Shown here: positions 1 to 7,731 of the stretch, piece by piece | How the letters are laid out: every line of letters starts with the position of its first letter | How positions within the stretch are numbered: the stretch's first letter is position 1 | Translations under genes and position numbers: made by a program | Assembly: GCA_026003175.1 (NCBI GenBank) | Contig: BPGT01000001.1 | Span: forward strand, 1,561,597 to 1,625,596 | Direction of reading: 5' to 3' | From: Armatimonadota bacterium | Lineage (GTDB): Bacteria > Armatimonadota > HRBIN16 | DNA length: 64,000 nucleotides | Notes under the pieces: generated by a model | What the model was told of the DNA's origin: nothing | Databases searched by the model: none | What the model saw: only the letters and a program-made list of their open reading frames with translations

Positions 1-1
1 A

Positions 2-232
2 CGCCTGGTTCTACAGGCGCACCGTCTGTACCCGCGTCTGATTGCGGCGGGGATCACCACCTTCTTCGCCTATCACATCATCGTCAATACGGGTATGGTC
101 ATCGGTATCCTACCGGTGGTGGGGGTATGGCTACCCTTCGTCAGCTTTGGGGGCACGGCGGTGATCACCTGTTTCCTCGCGCTGGGCTTTATGCAAGCCA
201 TCCACCGGCAGCAGTTCGAGATGATGTTTTAG
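2..232 (+). CDS. rodA: RodA/FtsW-family peptidoglycan glycosyltransferase, C-terminal fragment
   Basis: The window opens inside this gene, and only the last 76 residues are visible. They contain the SEDS signature: HIIVNTGMVIGILPVVGVW followed by LPFVSFGGTA. This is the conserved last extracellular loop and transmembrane helix of RodA/FtsW, membrane glycosyltransferases that polymerise lipid II during elongation or division. The PVVGVWLPF(V/I)S pattern fits RodA better than FtsW. The 5' end lies outside the window. A second SEDS domain, fused to a penicillin-binding protein, lies at 54504-57224, so this genome has at least two SEDS proteins. The family call is solid; RodA versus FtsW is less certain. 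Confidence 0.85.
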   Translation, partial: RLVLQAHRLYPRLIAAGITTFFAYHIIVNTGMVIGILPVVGVWLPFVSFGGTAVITCFLALGFMQAIHRQQFEMMF

Positions 233-314
233 GGCGGTTTCCGGGGTTTGGAAAGGTTCCAAAGGGTATCATTTTGGCACCAGTAAAGGGTAATCTCAAC
301 CCTGCCTCCTGCGT

Positions 315-1616
315 TCACTCATCCCCCGTCAGCCCAAAGTTGCGCACGAGGATGCCGAAGTCGAACAGACTGATTTCTCCATCCCCGTCGAAGTCGGTGG
401 CAGGGTCATACCCCGGCTCGCCGTACAGTGTGCCGAACGCTGCTACCAGCCTGCCGAAGTCGAACAGGCTGACCTCGTTGTCACCGTCGGCGTCGCCACC
501 TAGCAACGCGACGTTCAGCGTGCCGCTCGCAGGCACGCTCACCTGGTGCAGCACCCGCCGCAGCGAACGGTCCGCCTTGAATGCCAGGTCCCATGTGCCT
601 ACCGGCAGGGCAATCTGCACACTTCCCGACGCATCCGGCGACACTTGCTGGACCTCCAGTGGCTGCAGGTCGTCTGGCTGGCGTATCTCTACCCGCAGGC
701 TCACCAGCGAATAATCGCCGATAAAATCGTTCAGTGTAATAGCGCAAGCGGTGTTTGAACGGGGCATCGCAGGCGGAATGCCCGTGCCTATCGTCACGTC
801 GTCAAAGTAGAAGTCGACAGCGTTGCTGGCGAGACCGCGGATGCGTACGGTGGTCGCGCCGTAAGCAGGGTTGCGCGGCTCGGTTTTGGTCGCGCCGTCC
901 AGAATGAACAGCACCTCATTCGGTTTCCACAGCCATATCGCCGCGTGATGCCAACCTGCTGTGCGGGTAGTTCCTCCAAAGTTCGCCCAGGTGAACGCAC
1001 CGCCTCCCTGACTGGCAAAGGAATCGGGCGGATAGTATGCCGCATCCGAAATATCTCCGCGTATCTGGTAGGTGTTCCAGTTCGCCTTGGGGTCAAAGCT
1101 GGCTGCACCTAGCGAGAAGCTCTCCACCTGCCCGGTGGTTACTCCCGCACCCACATCCAGCAAGCCGTTCGTGTAGTATAACAGCTCCACCCAGGCGTTC
1201 GCCTGCCTGCCTGCCGAGCCGGTATCGTAAAACCACCAATCCACGTACGCCCCCACGCCCAGCGGCGCGGAGAGGTTGAGGAAATTAGCGCGATGTGCGC
1301 CCGCCTTCAGCCACAGGCTCTGCTGACCACTATGCGCCTTCGCGTCGGGCGGTTGGGGCAGATAGGGGTCTCCCGTGTAGGCAGGGTGTGTGTACGGGTT
1401 GACAACGTTGATCAGCTGCAGGTTGGGTGGAGCAATCTGCCCATGCCACACGTTGCTCGTGAGCCATATCGGGTCGAACAGGTTACTCGGGTTATCATAC
1501 TGTTCGAACTGCTGCTGTCCCTGATAGCTCTCGAAGTCATCCGAGAAGACCACCTGGGCGGTAGCGTTGTTTGCTGTTAACATAGCCAGTACGCAAATGG
1601 TAGCGATAGCGCGCAT
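315..1616 (-). CDS. Secreted protein with lectin-like domain and dockerin-like C-terminal tail
   Basis: This 433-residue protein starts with a Sec signal peptide (MRAIATICVLAMLTANNATA). Residues 25-280 resemble a concanavalin/LamG-like beta-sandwich: it opens FSDDFESY and has many aromatic and Gly residues. Residues 290-370 form a small beta domain. The C-terminus carries two EF-hand-like dockerin repeats, DADGDNEVSLFDFGRLVAAFG and DFDGDGEISLFDFGILVRN. The same tail ends the protein at 49275-50384, and a remnant occurs at 32470-32589, so it acts as a shared module, probably for surface retention or secretion (inference). No catalytic motif was recognised. A TTGACA / TAGGAT promoter and a 15-bp hairpin lie in its leader. 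Confidence 0.75.
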   Translation of the reverse strand: MRAIATICVLAMLTANNATAQVVFSDDFESYQGQQQFEQYDNPSNLFDPIWLTSNVWHGQIAPPNLQLINVVNPYTHPAYTGDPYLPQPPDAKAHSGQQSLWLKAGAHRANFLNLSAPLGVGAYVDWWFYDTGSAGRQANAWVELLYYTNGLLDVGAGVTTGQVESFSLGAASFDPKANWNTYQIRGDISDAAYYPPDSFASQGGGAFTWANFGGTTRTAGWHHAAIWLWKPNEVLFILDGATKTEPRNPAYGATTVRIRGLASNAVDFYFDDVTIGTGIPPAMPRSNTACAITLNDFIGDYSLVSLRVEIRQPDDLQPLEVQQVSPDASGSVQIALPVGTWDLAFKADRSLRRVLHQVSVPASGTLNVALLGGDADGDNEVSLFDFGRLVAAFGTLYGEPGYDPATDFDGDGEISLFDFGILVRNFGLTGDE

Positions 1617-1667
1617 GGTTGCAAGTCTCCTTTCGCTATGCTCACGGCTTGGCAGGAGCCTTCAGTG

Positions 1668-1728
1668 TAACCACAGGCTTATGAAGCCCGGGGTACGCTG
1701 CGTCCCAAAGTCCATAAGGCTGTGGTTA
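1668..1728 (-). promoter_or_regulatory. Long hairpin at the 5' end of the dockerin-protein leader
   Basis: TAACCACAGGCTTAT (1668-1682) and ATAAGGCTGTGGTTA (1714-1728) form a 15-bp inverted repeat with one mismatch and a 31-nt loop. On the minus strand it begins about 8 nt after the predicted transcription start and ends about 50 nt before the start codon at 1616. It could be an mRNA-stabilising 5' stem-loop, a regulatory leader, or a small relic repeat. Nothing in the sequence decides between these. Confidence 0.5.
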
Positions 1729-1742
1729 TGGTTTGCTAGAGA

Positions 1743-1771
1743 ATCCTATCATGCAATCGAGATGTTGTCAA
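1743..1771 (-). promoter_or_regulatory. Sigma70-type promoter for the dockerin protein
   Basis: On the minus strand, TTGACA (1771-1766) is followed by a 17-bp spacer and TAGGAT (1748-1743). The spacing and -35 box are ideal, which predicts transcription from about 1736 toward the gene starting at 1616. Confidence 0.6.
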
Positions 1772-1835
1772 ACTAGTATCTTTGCGAGTTTTCGGGTATG
1801 GCACTTTTCGGATGGACAAGGAAATCGCACGGTGC

Positions 1836-3026
1836 TCAATGTGAGCGTGCGACTGCTTCGCCCGGAGAGGCACTGCCCTTCGCGAAGTGCGCCAGCAGAA
1901 TGGGTGCGGCAAACGTCGTCAAAAATATCACCGCCAGAAGCGCAGCATAGTGGGCATCACCCAGCACGCCGTTTTGCTTGCCTACCGTAGCGAAAATCAG
2001 TCCTACCTCACCGCGCGGAACCATCCCTGCGCCGATAAGCGCGTGGCGGATGCCTTTGCCCCATGCTCCCCAGCCGGCAAGAAACTTGCCCAGAAAGGCA
2101 GCCACCGTACCCAGTAACGCCAGCGACAGTGTGGAACGGTTTGACGGCTCCAGGGGATTGAACAGGTGCACGTTCACCGCCACGCCGACACTGACAAAAA
2201 AGATGGGCGTGAAGAAGTCGGCAATCGGCTTGAGCTCATGTTCAATCTGCTTGGTGCGTCCGATGGAAGAAAGCACCAGTCCTGCCGCAAAAGAGCCAAC
2301 TATCGCCGCCGAACCAACCTTCTTCGCTGCCAGCGCAAAGGCGAACGCCATCACCAGCGCGGCGGTGACCAGTGCGCCGCGTACCGTCATGCGGTCTACT
2401 ACGCGCAGCAGAGAGGGCGCCAGCATACGCCCCGCTACCAATGCAAACGCTACAAACACCAGTGCTACCACTGTCGTCTGTACGACGAACAACAGACTGA
2501 CGCTGCCCTGCGCCACTATCGCCGAGACCACAGCTAGGATGACCAGCCCCAGCACATCATCCAGAACCGCCGCTCCCAGCACGATGCGTCCCTCTATGCT
2601 GTTCAGCACACCCAGGTCAGCCAATACACGAGCGGTGATGCCGATGCTGGTGGCACAGAATGCTGCACCGAACAAGATAGCGGTCGTCCCGGTAATGCCC
2701 AGAGCCACACAGGTCAGGTAGCCTCCGACAAACGGCATTGCCACGCCGATAAGAGCCACCACTAATGACTTTATCCCCACACGCAGGAGCGCACTCAGGT
2801 CGGTCTCCAGACCGATTTCGAACAGCAGCAGCATCACCCCCACTTCCGCCAGCAGGTGCAGTATCTCACTGTCAGACACCCAGCCCAGCACGCTCGTCCC
2901 CAAAAGCACGCCCGCCAGCAGCTCGCCCAGTACCGGAGGCTGTTTCACACGCTCCGCCAGCTGAGCCATTACACGAGCGAACAGCAGTATCAGAATCAGC
3001 ATGAGCAAGAATCTATCCAGCGTCAT
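1836..3026 (-). CDS. CPA2-family monovalent cation:proton antiporter
   Basis: This 396-residue membrane protein has about 12 hydrophobic segments and resembles KefB/NapA-type antiporters, which exchange Na+ or K+ for protons across the inner membrane. The family hallmark is the paired aspartate motif AAVLDDVLGL near residue 155, expected to form the ion-binding site. The N-terminus LAERVKQPPVLGELLAGVLL is also typical. No cytoplasmic TrkA-N (RCK) domain follows, so this is the short form. A clear Shine-Dalgarno (GCAGGAGGACAGG) precedes the ATG. Ion preference cannot be read from sequence. It is the only gene in its unit and lies tail-on to the dockerin gene's promoter region. Confidence 0.88.
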   Translation of the reverse strand: MTLDRFLLMLILILLFARVMAQLAERVKQPPVLGELLAGVLLGTSVLGWVSDSEILHLLAEVGVMLLLFEIGLETDLSALLRVGIKSLVVALIGVAMPFVGGYLTCVALGITGTTAILFGAAFCATSIGITARVLADLGVLNSIEGRIVLGAAVLDDVLGLVILAVVSAIVAQGSVSLLFVVQTTVVALVFVAFALVAGRMLAPSLLRVVDRMTVRGALVTAALVMAFAFALAAKKVGSAAIVGSFAAGLVLSSIGRTKQIEHELKPIADFFTPIFFVSVGVAVNVHLFNPLEPSNRSTLSLALLGTVAAFLGKFLAGWGAWGKGIRHALIGAGMVPRGEVGLIFATVGKQNGVLGDAHYAALLAVIFLTTFAAPILLAHFAKGSASPGEAVARSH

Positions 3027-3172
3027 CCTGTCCTCCTGCAGGGTTTTGCCTGCTAATTATACCCGTGAAACGTTCTAAACTGTTCCTGTCGTTCACCGCT
3101 TGTTGCACACCAAGCAGGGAGCATGCCCTTCGAGGGAGAAGAATGTAGCATTCAATAAAGAGGTAAACGCCA

Positions 3173-5242
3173 GTGGGTAAACGCGCTATCTGGATATGTG
3201 TGCTGATACTGCTCAGCGTGACCGCACGGGCAGAGCGGTTTCGCTTTCTGCATATCACCGATACACATATCGGCGTGAGCGCGCATCACCAGGAGACACG
3301 TGATTACATCCAGACCTTTAACGCCTTAACCCCACAACCCGCTTTCATCGTCAACACCGGCGATTGCACCGAGCTGGGCTCCACCGAGGAGTATAGGCGC
3401 TATCGTGAGATAATGAGCGAGCTGCGCATCCCGCTTATCAACGTGCCGGGCAATCATGATGTGCGCTGGAGCGCTATCGGTAAAGAGGGCTTTGCGAAGT
3501 GGTTGGGTCCTCTGCGGATGCACTGGGAACGCGAGGGATGCCACTTCTTTGCACTGGACAGCACCGCCCTGCTGGAGCACCACGGACACTTCGAGGAAGC
3601 CGACCTGCGCTGGCTGGAACAGCGTCTGCGCCGACTGTCGAAGGGGGCGCCGGTTTTCCTCTTCTTCCACCACTGGGTGGCAACGGGCGAGAAGATGGTG
3701 GACAACGAGCACCGCCTACTGGACATTATCGCACCTTACAATGTGAAAGCGGTGTTCGTAGGACATGGCCATAAGGACACAACGTGGTGGCGCAACGGTG
3801 TGTTGTTTCTGATGGCGCGCGGATTGTATCAGGGGAGTTACCATCAGGTAGAAGTGGATGACTCTGCGATTCGCATCTGGCGTGTGGCGAAAGAAGAGAA
3901 TGAACCCGCTTTGCTGGCGGAGCTACCTCGTGCACCTCAGCCGATACCACAACTGCGCGTGCAGAGCTTACGCTTGCATGGAGGCGAACTGCTTGCTCGA
4001 CTGCGGTGGAGGTCATCTGAAGGCACACAACCCGAGCGGTGGGAGGCTCGCTTGGATGACAGCGCGTGGCAAGCCGTTGCTGTGGAAGGCGGCGGTGCAA
4101 CATTTACCGTACGCGTACCGATGGGGGACGCTATCCCCGGAACCCACCGTGTAGACTTTCGGGGCGTATACGACGGGAAGCCCTGTGAGGTCTCGGCTAT
4201 TGTGGAAGTGCCCGGGGCTGTTCGTCCGCTGTGGGTGTTCCGAACCGGCGGCTCTGTCAAAGCGCAGCCCATCATATATGATGGCACGGTGTATATCAGC
4301 AGTTTTGACGGTACGCTATATGCTGTGGACATTGTCTCTGGCAGGCTTCGCTGGAAAACGTTTATCGGTGGCACACTGGTTGCTGCTCCTGCGGTGACCG
4401 AAGAGGTAGTGGTTGTCGGCAGCACATCAGGCACGGTGGCGTGTCTGCGGCGATCCGACGGGCGAGTTCTGTGGAGAACCAGCCTGCCTCCACCCGTTTT
4501 TGCCTCTGCGGGCATTTATGAACAGGTGATATGCACTGCGGCAGGCGACGGCAAGATTTACGGGCTATCCCTGCGCGACGGCAGCGGGCTGTGGGAGTTT
4601 CAGACGGGCATGTTCGTACAGTCGCGTATTGTACCGGCGCGCGGAATGTTCATCGCAGGATGCTGGGACAATCACGTGTATGCGCTCGACGCCCGCACAG
4701 GGACACTCAGGTGGAAGCAGAAGTTTGGGCGCTCTTTCTATTACGCACCGGCTATCGGTTCCCCGGCAACCGATGGGGCGCGTGTGGTAGTGCCTTCCAA
4801 TGATGGTGTGTTACACGCCATGCGTGTGGTAACAGGCGAGGTGTTATGGGAGGTAGCTTCCGCGCAGGGCGACAGCTTTGGCTATCCTGCGCCGCTGTTG
4901 AAGGAGGGTACGGTCTATTGTGGGGCACTGGGAACGCGCGGGCTGGTGTATGCGGTAGACGTGCGCACCGGGCAGCTGCGCTGGGTTGCAAAAACGGGGC
5001 AAGTTATGTATGATTCTGGATGTGCATCGGCGCAAGGTTACCTTTTCACTGCGGCGGTAAACGGCGTGGTATACTGGATAGAGGAAAGTAGTGGTCGAAT
5101 CGTGCAGAGTTACCGGCTAGCAGAGGGACATGTTTTTTGTGTACCCGAAACGGACGGTGAGCGGTTCGTGATCGGGTCGTTGAATGGGGCAGTTTACGCT
5201 TTTCCTGCGCGAATCCGAAGCGATGAGACGTTTGAGAAGTGA
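3173..5242 (+). CDS. Secreted metallophosphoesterase with C-terminal PQQ-type beta-propeller
   Basis: This 689-residue protein starts at a GTG and has a signal peptide (MGKRAIWICVLILLSVTARA). Residues 22-250 hold a calcineurin-like phosphoesterase with all metal-ligand motifs: DTHIG, GDCTELG, GNHD, FFHHW and GHGHKD. Residues 255-345 form a linker beta domain. Residues 350-680 form a PQQ-like propeller with repeated ALDARTGTLRWK-type blades (for example YAVDIVSGRLRWKT). It should act outside the cytoplasmic membrane on a phosphoester; the substrate is unknown. The propeller may bind a ligand or partner. It ends 12 nt before the ANTAR regulator gene, so the two are probably cotranscribed. Confidence 0.85.
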   Translation: MGKRAIWICVLILLSVTARAERFRFLHITDTHIGVSAHHQETRDYIQTFNALTPQPAFIVNTGDCTELGSTEEYRRYREIMSELRIPLINVPGNHDVRWSAIGKEGFAKWLGPLRMHWEREGCHFFALDSTALLEHHGHFEEADLRWLEQRLRRLSKGAPVFLFFHHWVATGEKMVDNEHRLLDIIAPYNVKAVFVGHGHKDTTWWRNGVLFLMARGLYQGSYHQVEVDDSAIRIWRVAKEENEPALLAELPRAPQPIPQLRVQSLRLHGGELLARLRWRSSEGTQPERWEARLDDSAWQAVAVEGGGATFTVRVPMGDAIPGTHRVDFRGVYDGKPCEVSAIVEVPGAVRPLWVFRTGGSVKAQPIIYDGTVYISSFDGTLYAVDIVSGRLRWKTFIGGTLVAAPAVTEEVVVVGSTSGTVACLRRSDGRVLWRTSLPPPVFASAGIYEQVICTAAGDGKIYGLSLRDGSGLWEFQTGMFVQSRIVPARGMFIAGCWDNHVYALDARTGTLRWKQKFGRSFYYAPAIGSPATDGARVVVPSNDGVLHAMRVVTGEVLWEVASAQGDSFGYPAPLLKEGTVYCGALGTRGLVYAVDVRTGQLRWVAKTGQVMYDSGCASAQGYLFTAAVNGVVYWIEESSGRIVQSYRLAEGHVFCVPETDGERFVIGSLNGAVYAFPARIRSDETFEK

Positions 5243-5254
5243 GGGAAGCAAAAG

Positions 5255-5833
5255 ATGGAAAGTTACCGTATCTTGATTGCCGAGGATGAGCCGCTGACTC
5301 GCATGATGCTCCGGGCGCGGCTGGAGAAAATCGGGCATCAGGTAGTGGCTGAGGCAGAGAACGGCGTGCAGGCGGTGCAAGCGGCGCGTGTGCACGAGCC
5401 CGATTTAATCATCATGGATATCCGTATGCCGGAGCTGGACGGTATTGAGGCAGCGCGCGCCATCATTCAGGAACGCCCCTGCGCCATCGTGTTCCTTACC
5501 GCCTACAGCGAACAGGAGCTGGTGGAAGCGGCGAGCGAAGCAGGGGCGTTTGGCTATCTGGTGAAGCCGTTCCGCAAAGAGGATTTGGGACCTGCCATCG
5601 AGATTGCGATGCTTCGATTCCGCGAGCTACAAGCGCGCAACAGGGAGGTGGAGGAGCTAAAGGAAGCCCTCGAAACCCGCAAGTTAATCGAGCGAGCCAA
5701 AGGCATCCTGATGCAGCGCCTGGGGCTGACCGAAGAAGAGGCGTTCAAACGTATTCATTTTCAGGCACGCAACCAGAATAAGAAGATGCGCGAGATCGCC
5801 GAGAGCATTATCACTGCCGCCGACTTGATTTAG
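5255..5833 (+). CDS. Response regulator with ANTAR RNA-binding output domain
   Basis: This 192-residue protein has an N-terminal receiver domain (residues 4-118) with acidic pocket E10-D11, phosphoacceptor D55 in IIMDIRMPELDG, the conserved Thr/Ala region VFLTAYSE, and K in YLVKPF. After a helical linker it ends in an ANTAR domain (about 130-190: LIERAKGILMQRLGLTEEEAF). ANTAR domains bind paired hexaloop hairpins in nascent mRNA and prevent termination (AmiR/NasR/EutV type). It follows the phosphoesterase gene by 12 nt and converges on pilT with only 2 nt between stops. Its cognate kinase and target RNAs are not evident nearby. Confidence 0.9.
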   Translation: MESYRILIAEDEPLTRMMLRARLEKIGHQVVAEAENGVQAVQAARVHEPDLIIMDIRMPELDGIEAARAIIQERPCAIVFLTAYSEQELVEAASEAGAFGYLVKPFRKEDLGPAIEIAMLRFRELQARNREVEELKEALETRKLIERAKGILMQRLGLTEEEAFKRIHFQARNQNKKMREIAESIITAADLI

Positions 5834-5835
5834 TA

Positions 5836-6963
5836 TTACCGGTGGCGGAGCATCTGTTTCAGCTCCGCCACGTTTCCGGCGTGCGCCAAAGCCTCCTCGT
5901 AGGTGATAAGCTGTGCAGCAACTAGTTGCTCCAGTGCCTGGTTCAGCGTGTTCATACCGTAGTGTTCGCCCTCACGCATAGCGGCATACAGGTCGTCGGT
6001 TTTGCCATCTTCAATCAATTTGCGCACTGTTGGCGACCCGACCAAAATTTCCACGGCAGGTAGCCTACCTGCTCCATCCGCACGCAATACCAGACGTTGT
6101 GCTACTGCACAAATTAACGTGTTCGCCAGCTGTACTCGCAAAGGCACACGCTCCTCCGGTGGGAAACTGTTCAGGATGCGTGTGATGGTGGCAGGGGCAG
6201 ACATGGTGTGTAGTGTCGCAATCACCAGATGCCCCAGCTCCGCCGCTGTCAGGGCGACGCGCATGGTTTCCACGTCGCGCATCTCGCCGATGGCAATCAC
6301 ATCTGGATTCTGACGCAGCACGCTGCGCAGAGCTGTAGCAAAAGAGGCGGTGTCTGTGCCCACTTCGCGCTGCAGAATCACGCTCCGCTTGTCCTCGAAA
6401 ACGTACTCTATCGGCTCCTCGATGGTGACGATATTGGCGGTGCGCGTACGGTTAATCTCCTCAATCATCGCCGCCATCGTGGTCGATTTACCACTGCCGG
6501 TTGGCCCGGTGATGAGGATCAGTCCCTGTTGCTGGGAAACGAAATCTTTAAACACCAGCGGCAAGTTGGCTTCCTCGATCGTGGGCGGTTGCAGAGGAAT
6601 GATGCGCAACGCTGCGCTGATACTGCCTCGCTGCAAGAAGAGGTTACAACGCACCCGTGCCATTCCCCCGATGGTGAACACAGTATCAATCTCAGCGTGC
6701 TCTTCCAGCTGTTGCATCTTCTCGTCTACATCCAGAGGTTCCACACTCTCACGGGGATGGGCTGAAGCCAGAAGGGCATCGCGAGCAGCACTGTACAGGA
6801 TGCTATAAGCCAGCTCGTGGCAGTCCAGCGGGGTGAGTGGAGACAGGTCACTGACTACTACTTTCCCATCGATGCGCAGCACCGGAGGGCTACCAGCCTT
6901 GAGAATGACATCTGAAGCACGTCGCGAGATGGCGTATTCCAGTAAATCGTGAATGTTATGCAT
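5836..6963 (-). CDS. pilT: Type IV pilus retraction ATPase PilT
   Basis: This 375-residue hexameric AAA-like ATPase powers pilus retraction for twitching motility. It has the Walker A motif GPTGSGKST, the Asp-box region, the PilT-typical AIGEMRDVETMRVALTAAE, and the His-box LGHLVIATLHT. The N-terminal PAS-like domain begins IHDLLEYAISRRASDVILKAG. There is an insertion of about 40 residues between DALLASAHP and DTVFTIGGMARVR, somewhat longer than usual. No other pilus gene is in the window. It converges with the ANTAR regulator. Confidence 0.93.
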   Translation of the reverse strand: MHNIHDLLEYAISRRASDVILKAGSPPVLRIDGKVVVSDLSPLTPLDCHELAYSILYSAARDALLASAHPRESVEPLDVDEKMQQLEEHAEIDTVFTIGGMARVRCNLFLQRGSISAALRIIPLQPPTIEEANLPLVFKDFVSQQQGLILITGPTGSGKSTTMAAMIEEINRTRTANIVTIEEPIEYVFEDKRSVILQREVGTDTASFATALRSVLRQNPDVIAIGEMRDVETMRVALTAAELGHLVIATLHTMSAPATITRILNSFPPEERVPLRVQLANTLICAVAQRLVLRADGAGRLPAVEILVGSPTVRKLIEDGKTDDLYAAMREGEHYGMNTLNQALEQLVAAQLITYEEALAHAGNVAELKQMLRHR

Positions 6964-7075
6964 GACCCAGTTGTATCCTGCTTAACCAGATATAGGGAAG
7001 GCGAAAACGATTCCCTTCTCCATTATATCACAAACCTCGTGTGCTCCTCGCTGTAGGAGGTACGGGGAAAAGGCA

Positions 7076-7105
7076 TTGACATCTTATCGTAAGTGCTGGT
7101 AGCAT
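7076..7105 (+). promoter_or_regulatory. Sigma70-type promoter for the Uma2 gene
   Basis: TTGACA (7076-7081), an 18-bp spacer and TAGCAT (7100-7105) lie 22 nt before the GTG at 7127. A Shine-Dalgarno GGAGGGAG sits between them. Confidence 0.6.
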
Positions 7106-7126
7106 GTAGGCGGAGGGAGATAACCG

Positions 7127-7705
7127 GTGGCAGTACGTTCCGCTCCATACATCTCTGAGGCAGATTATCTGCAGGCAGAACGCCAGGCGCAGACCAAAAG
7201 CGAGTACCTTGCCGGTCAAGTGTTCGCGATGGCGGGGGCGTCGCGCGTGCATAACAGGATTACGTTTAATCTGGGGGGACAGCTGTACGCAGCCCTTCGT
7301 GGCAGAACTTGCGAGGCATACATCGGCGATATGCGCGTGAAGGTTCAAAAAGCCAGTGCTTACTTTTATCCCGATGTGGTCGTTGTGTGTGGGCAACCGC
7401 AGTTTGAAGACGAACAAGAGGACAATTTGCTGAATCCGGTGGTTATCGTAGAGGTGCTCTCCCCGTCTACCGAAGACTTTGACCGGACGGAGAAGTTTTT
7501 CGCGTATCAGAAGTTGGATTCGCTACGCGAGTATCTGCTTGTTTCGCAGGATAAGGTGTGCGTAGAACATTTTATCCGCCAGCCCGACGGGCAGTGGCTC
7601 AAGCGAGAATACACGCAGTTGGAGCACACCATCCAGCTGGAAAGTGCAGGTATAGCTCTGCCTGTACAGGCAATCTATGAAGGCGTGACGTTTTCTTCGC
7701 CATGA
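7127..7705 (+). CDS. Uma2-family putative restriction endonuclease-like protein
   Basis: This 192-residue protein starts at a GTG behind GGAGGGAG. It belongs to the Uma2 (DUF820) family, which has a PD-(D/E)xK nuclease fold. Visible elements are SEYLAGQVFAMAGAS near the N-terminus, the core PDVVVVCG, then PVVIVEVLSPSTEDFDRTEK and LREYLLVSQD. The biological role of Uma2 proteins is unsettled; they are abundant in cyanobacteria, Chloroflexi and Armatimonadota. Two further apparently intact or partly intact copies and one decayed copy are discussed at 32669 and 15463. Its stop lies just before the start of the next gene. Confidence 0.85.
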   Translation: MAVRSAPYISEADYLQAERQAQTKSEYLAGQVFAMAGASRVHNRITFNLGGQLYAALRGRTCEAYIGDMRVKVQKASAYFYPDVVVVCGQPQFEDEQEDNLLNPVVIVEVLSPSTEDFDRTEKFFAYQKLDSLREYLLVSQDKVCVEHFIRQPDGQWLKREYTQLEHTIQLESAGIALPVQAIYEGVTFSSP

Positions 7706-7731
7706 CGTCCCACTTGACTGAGAGGTGCACG

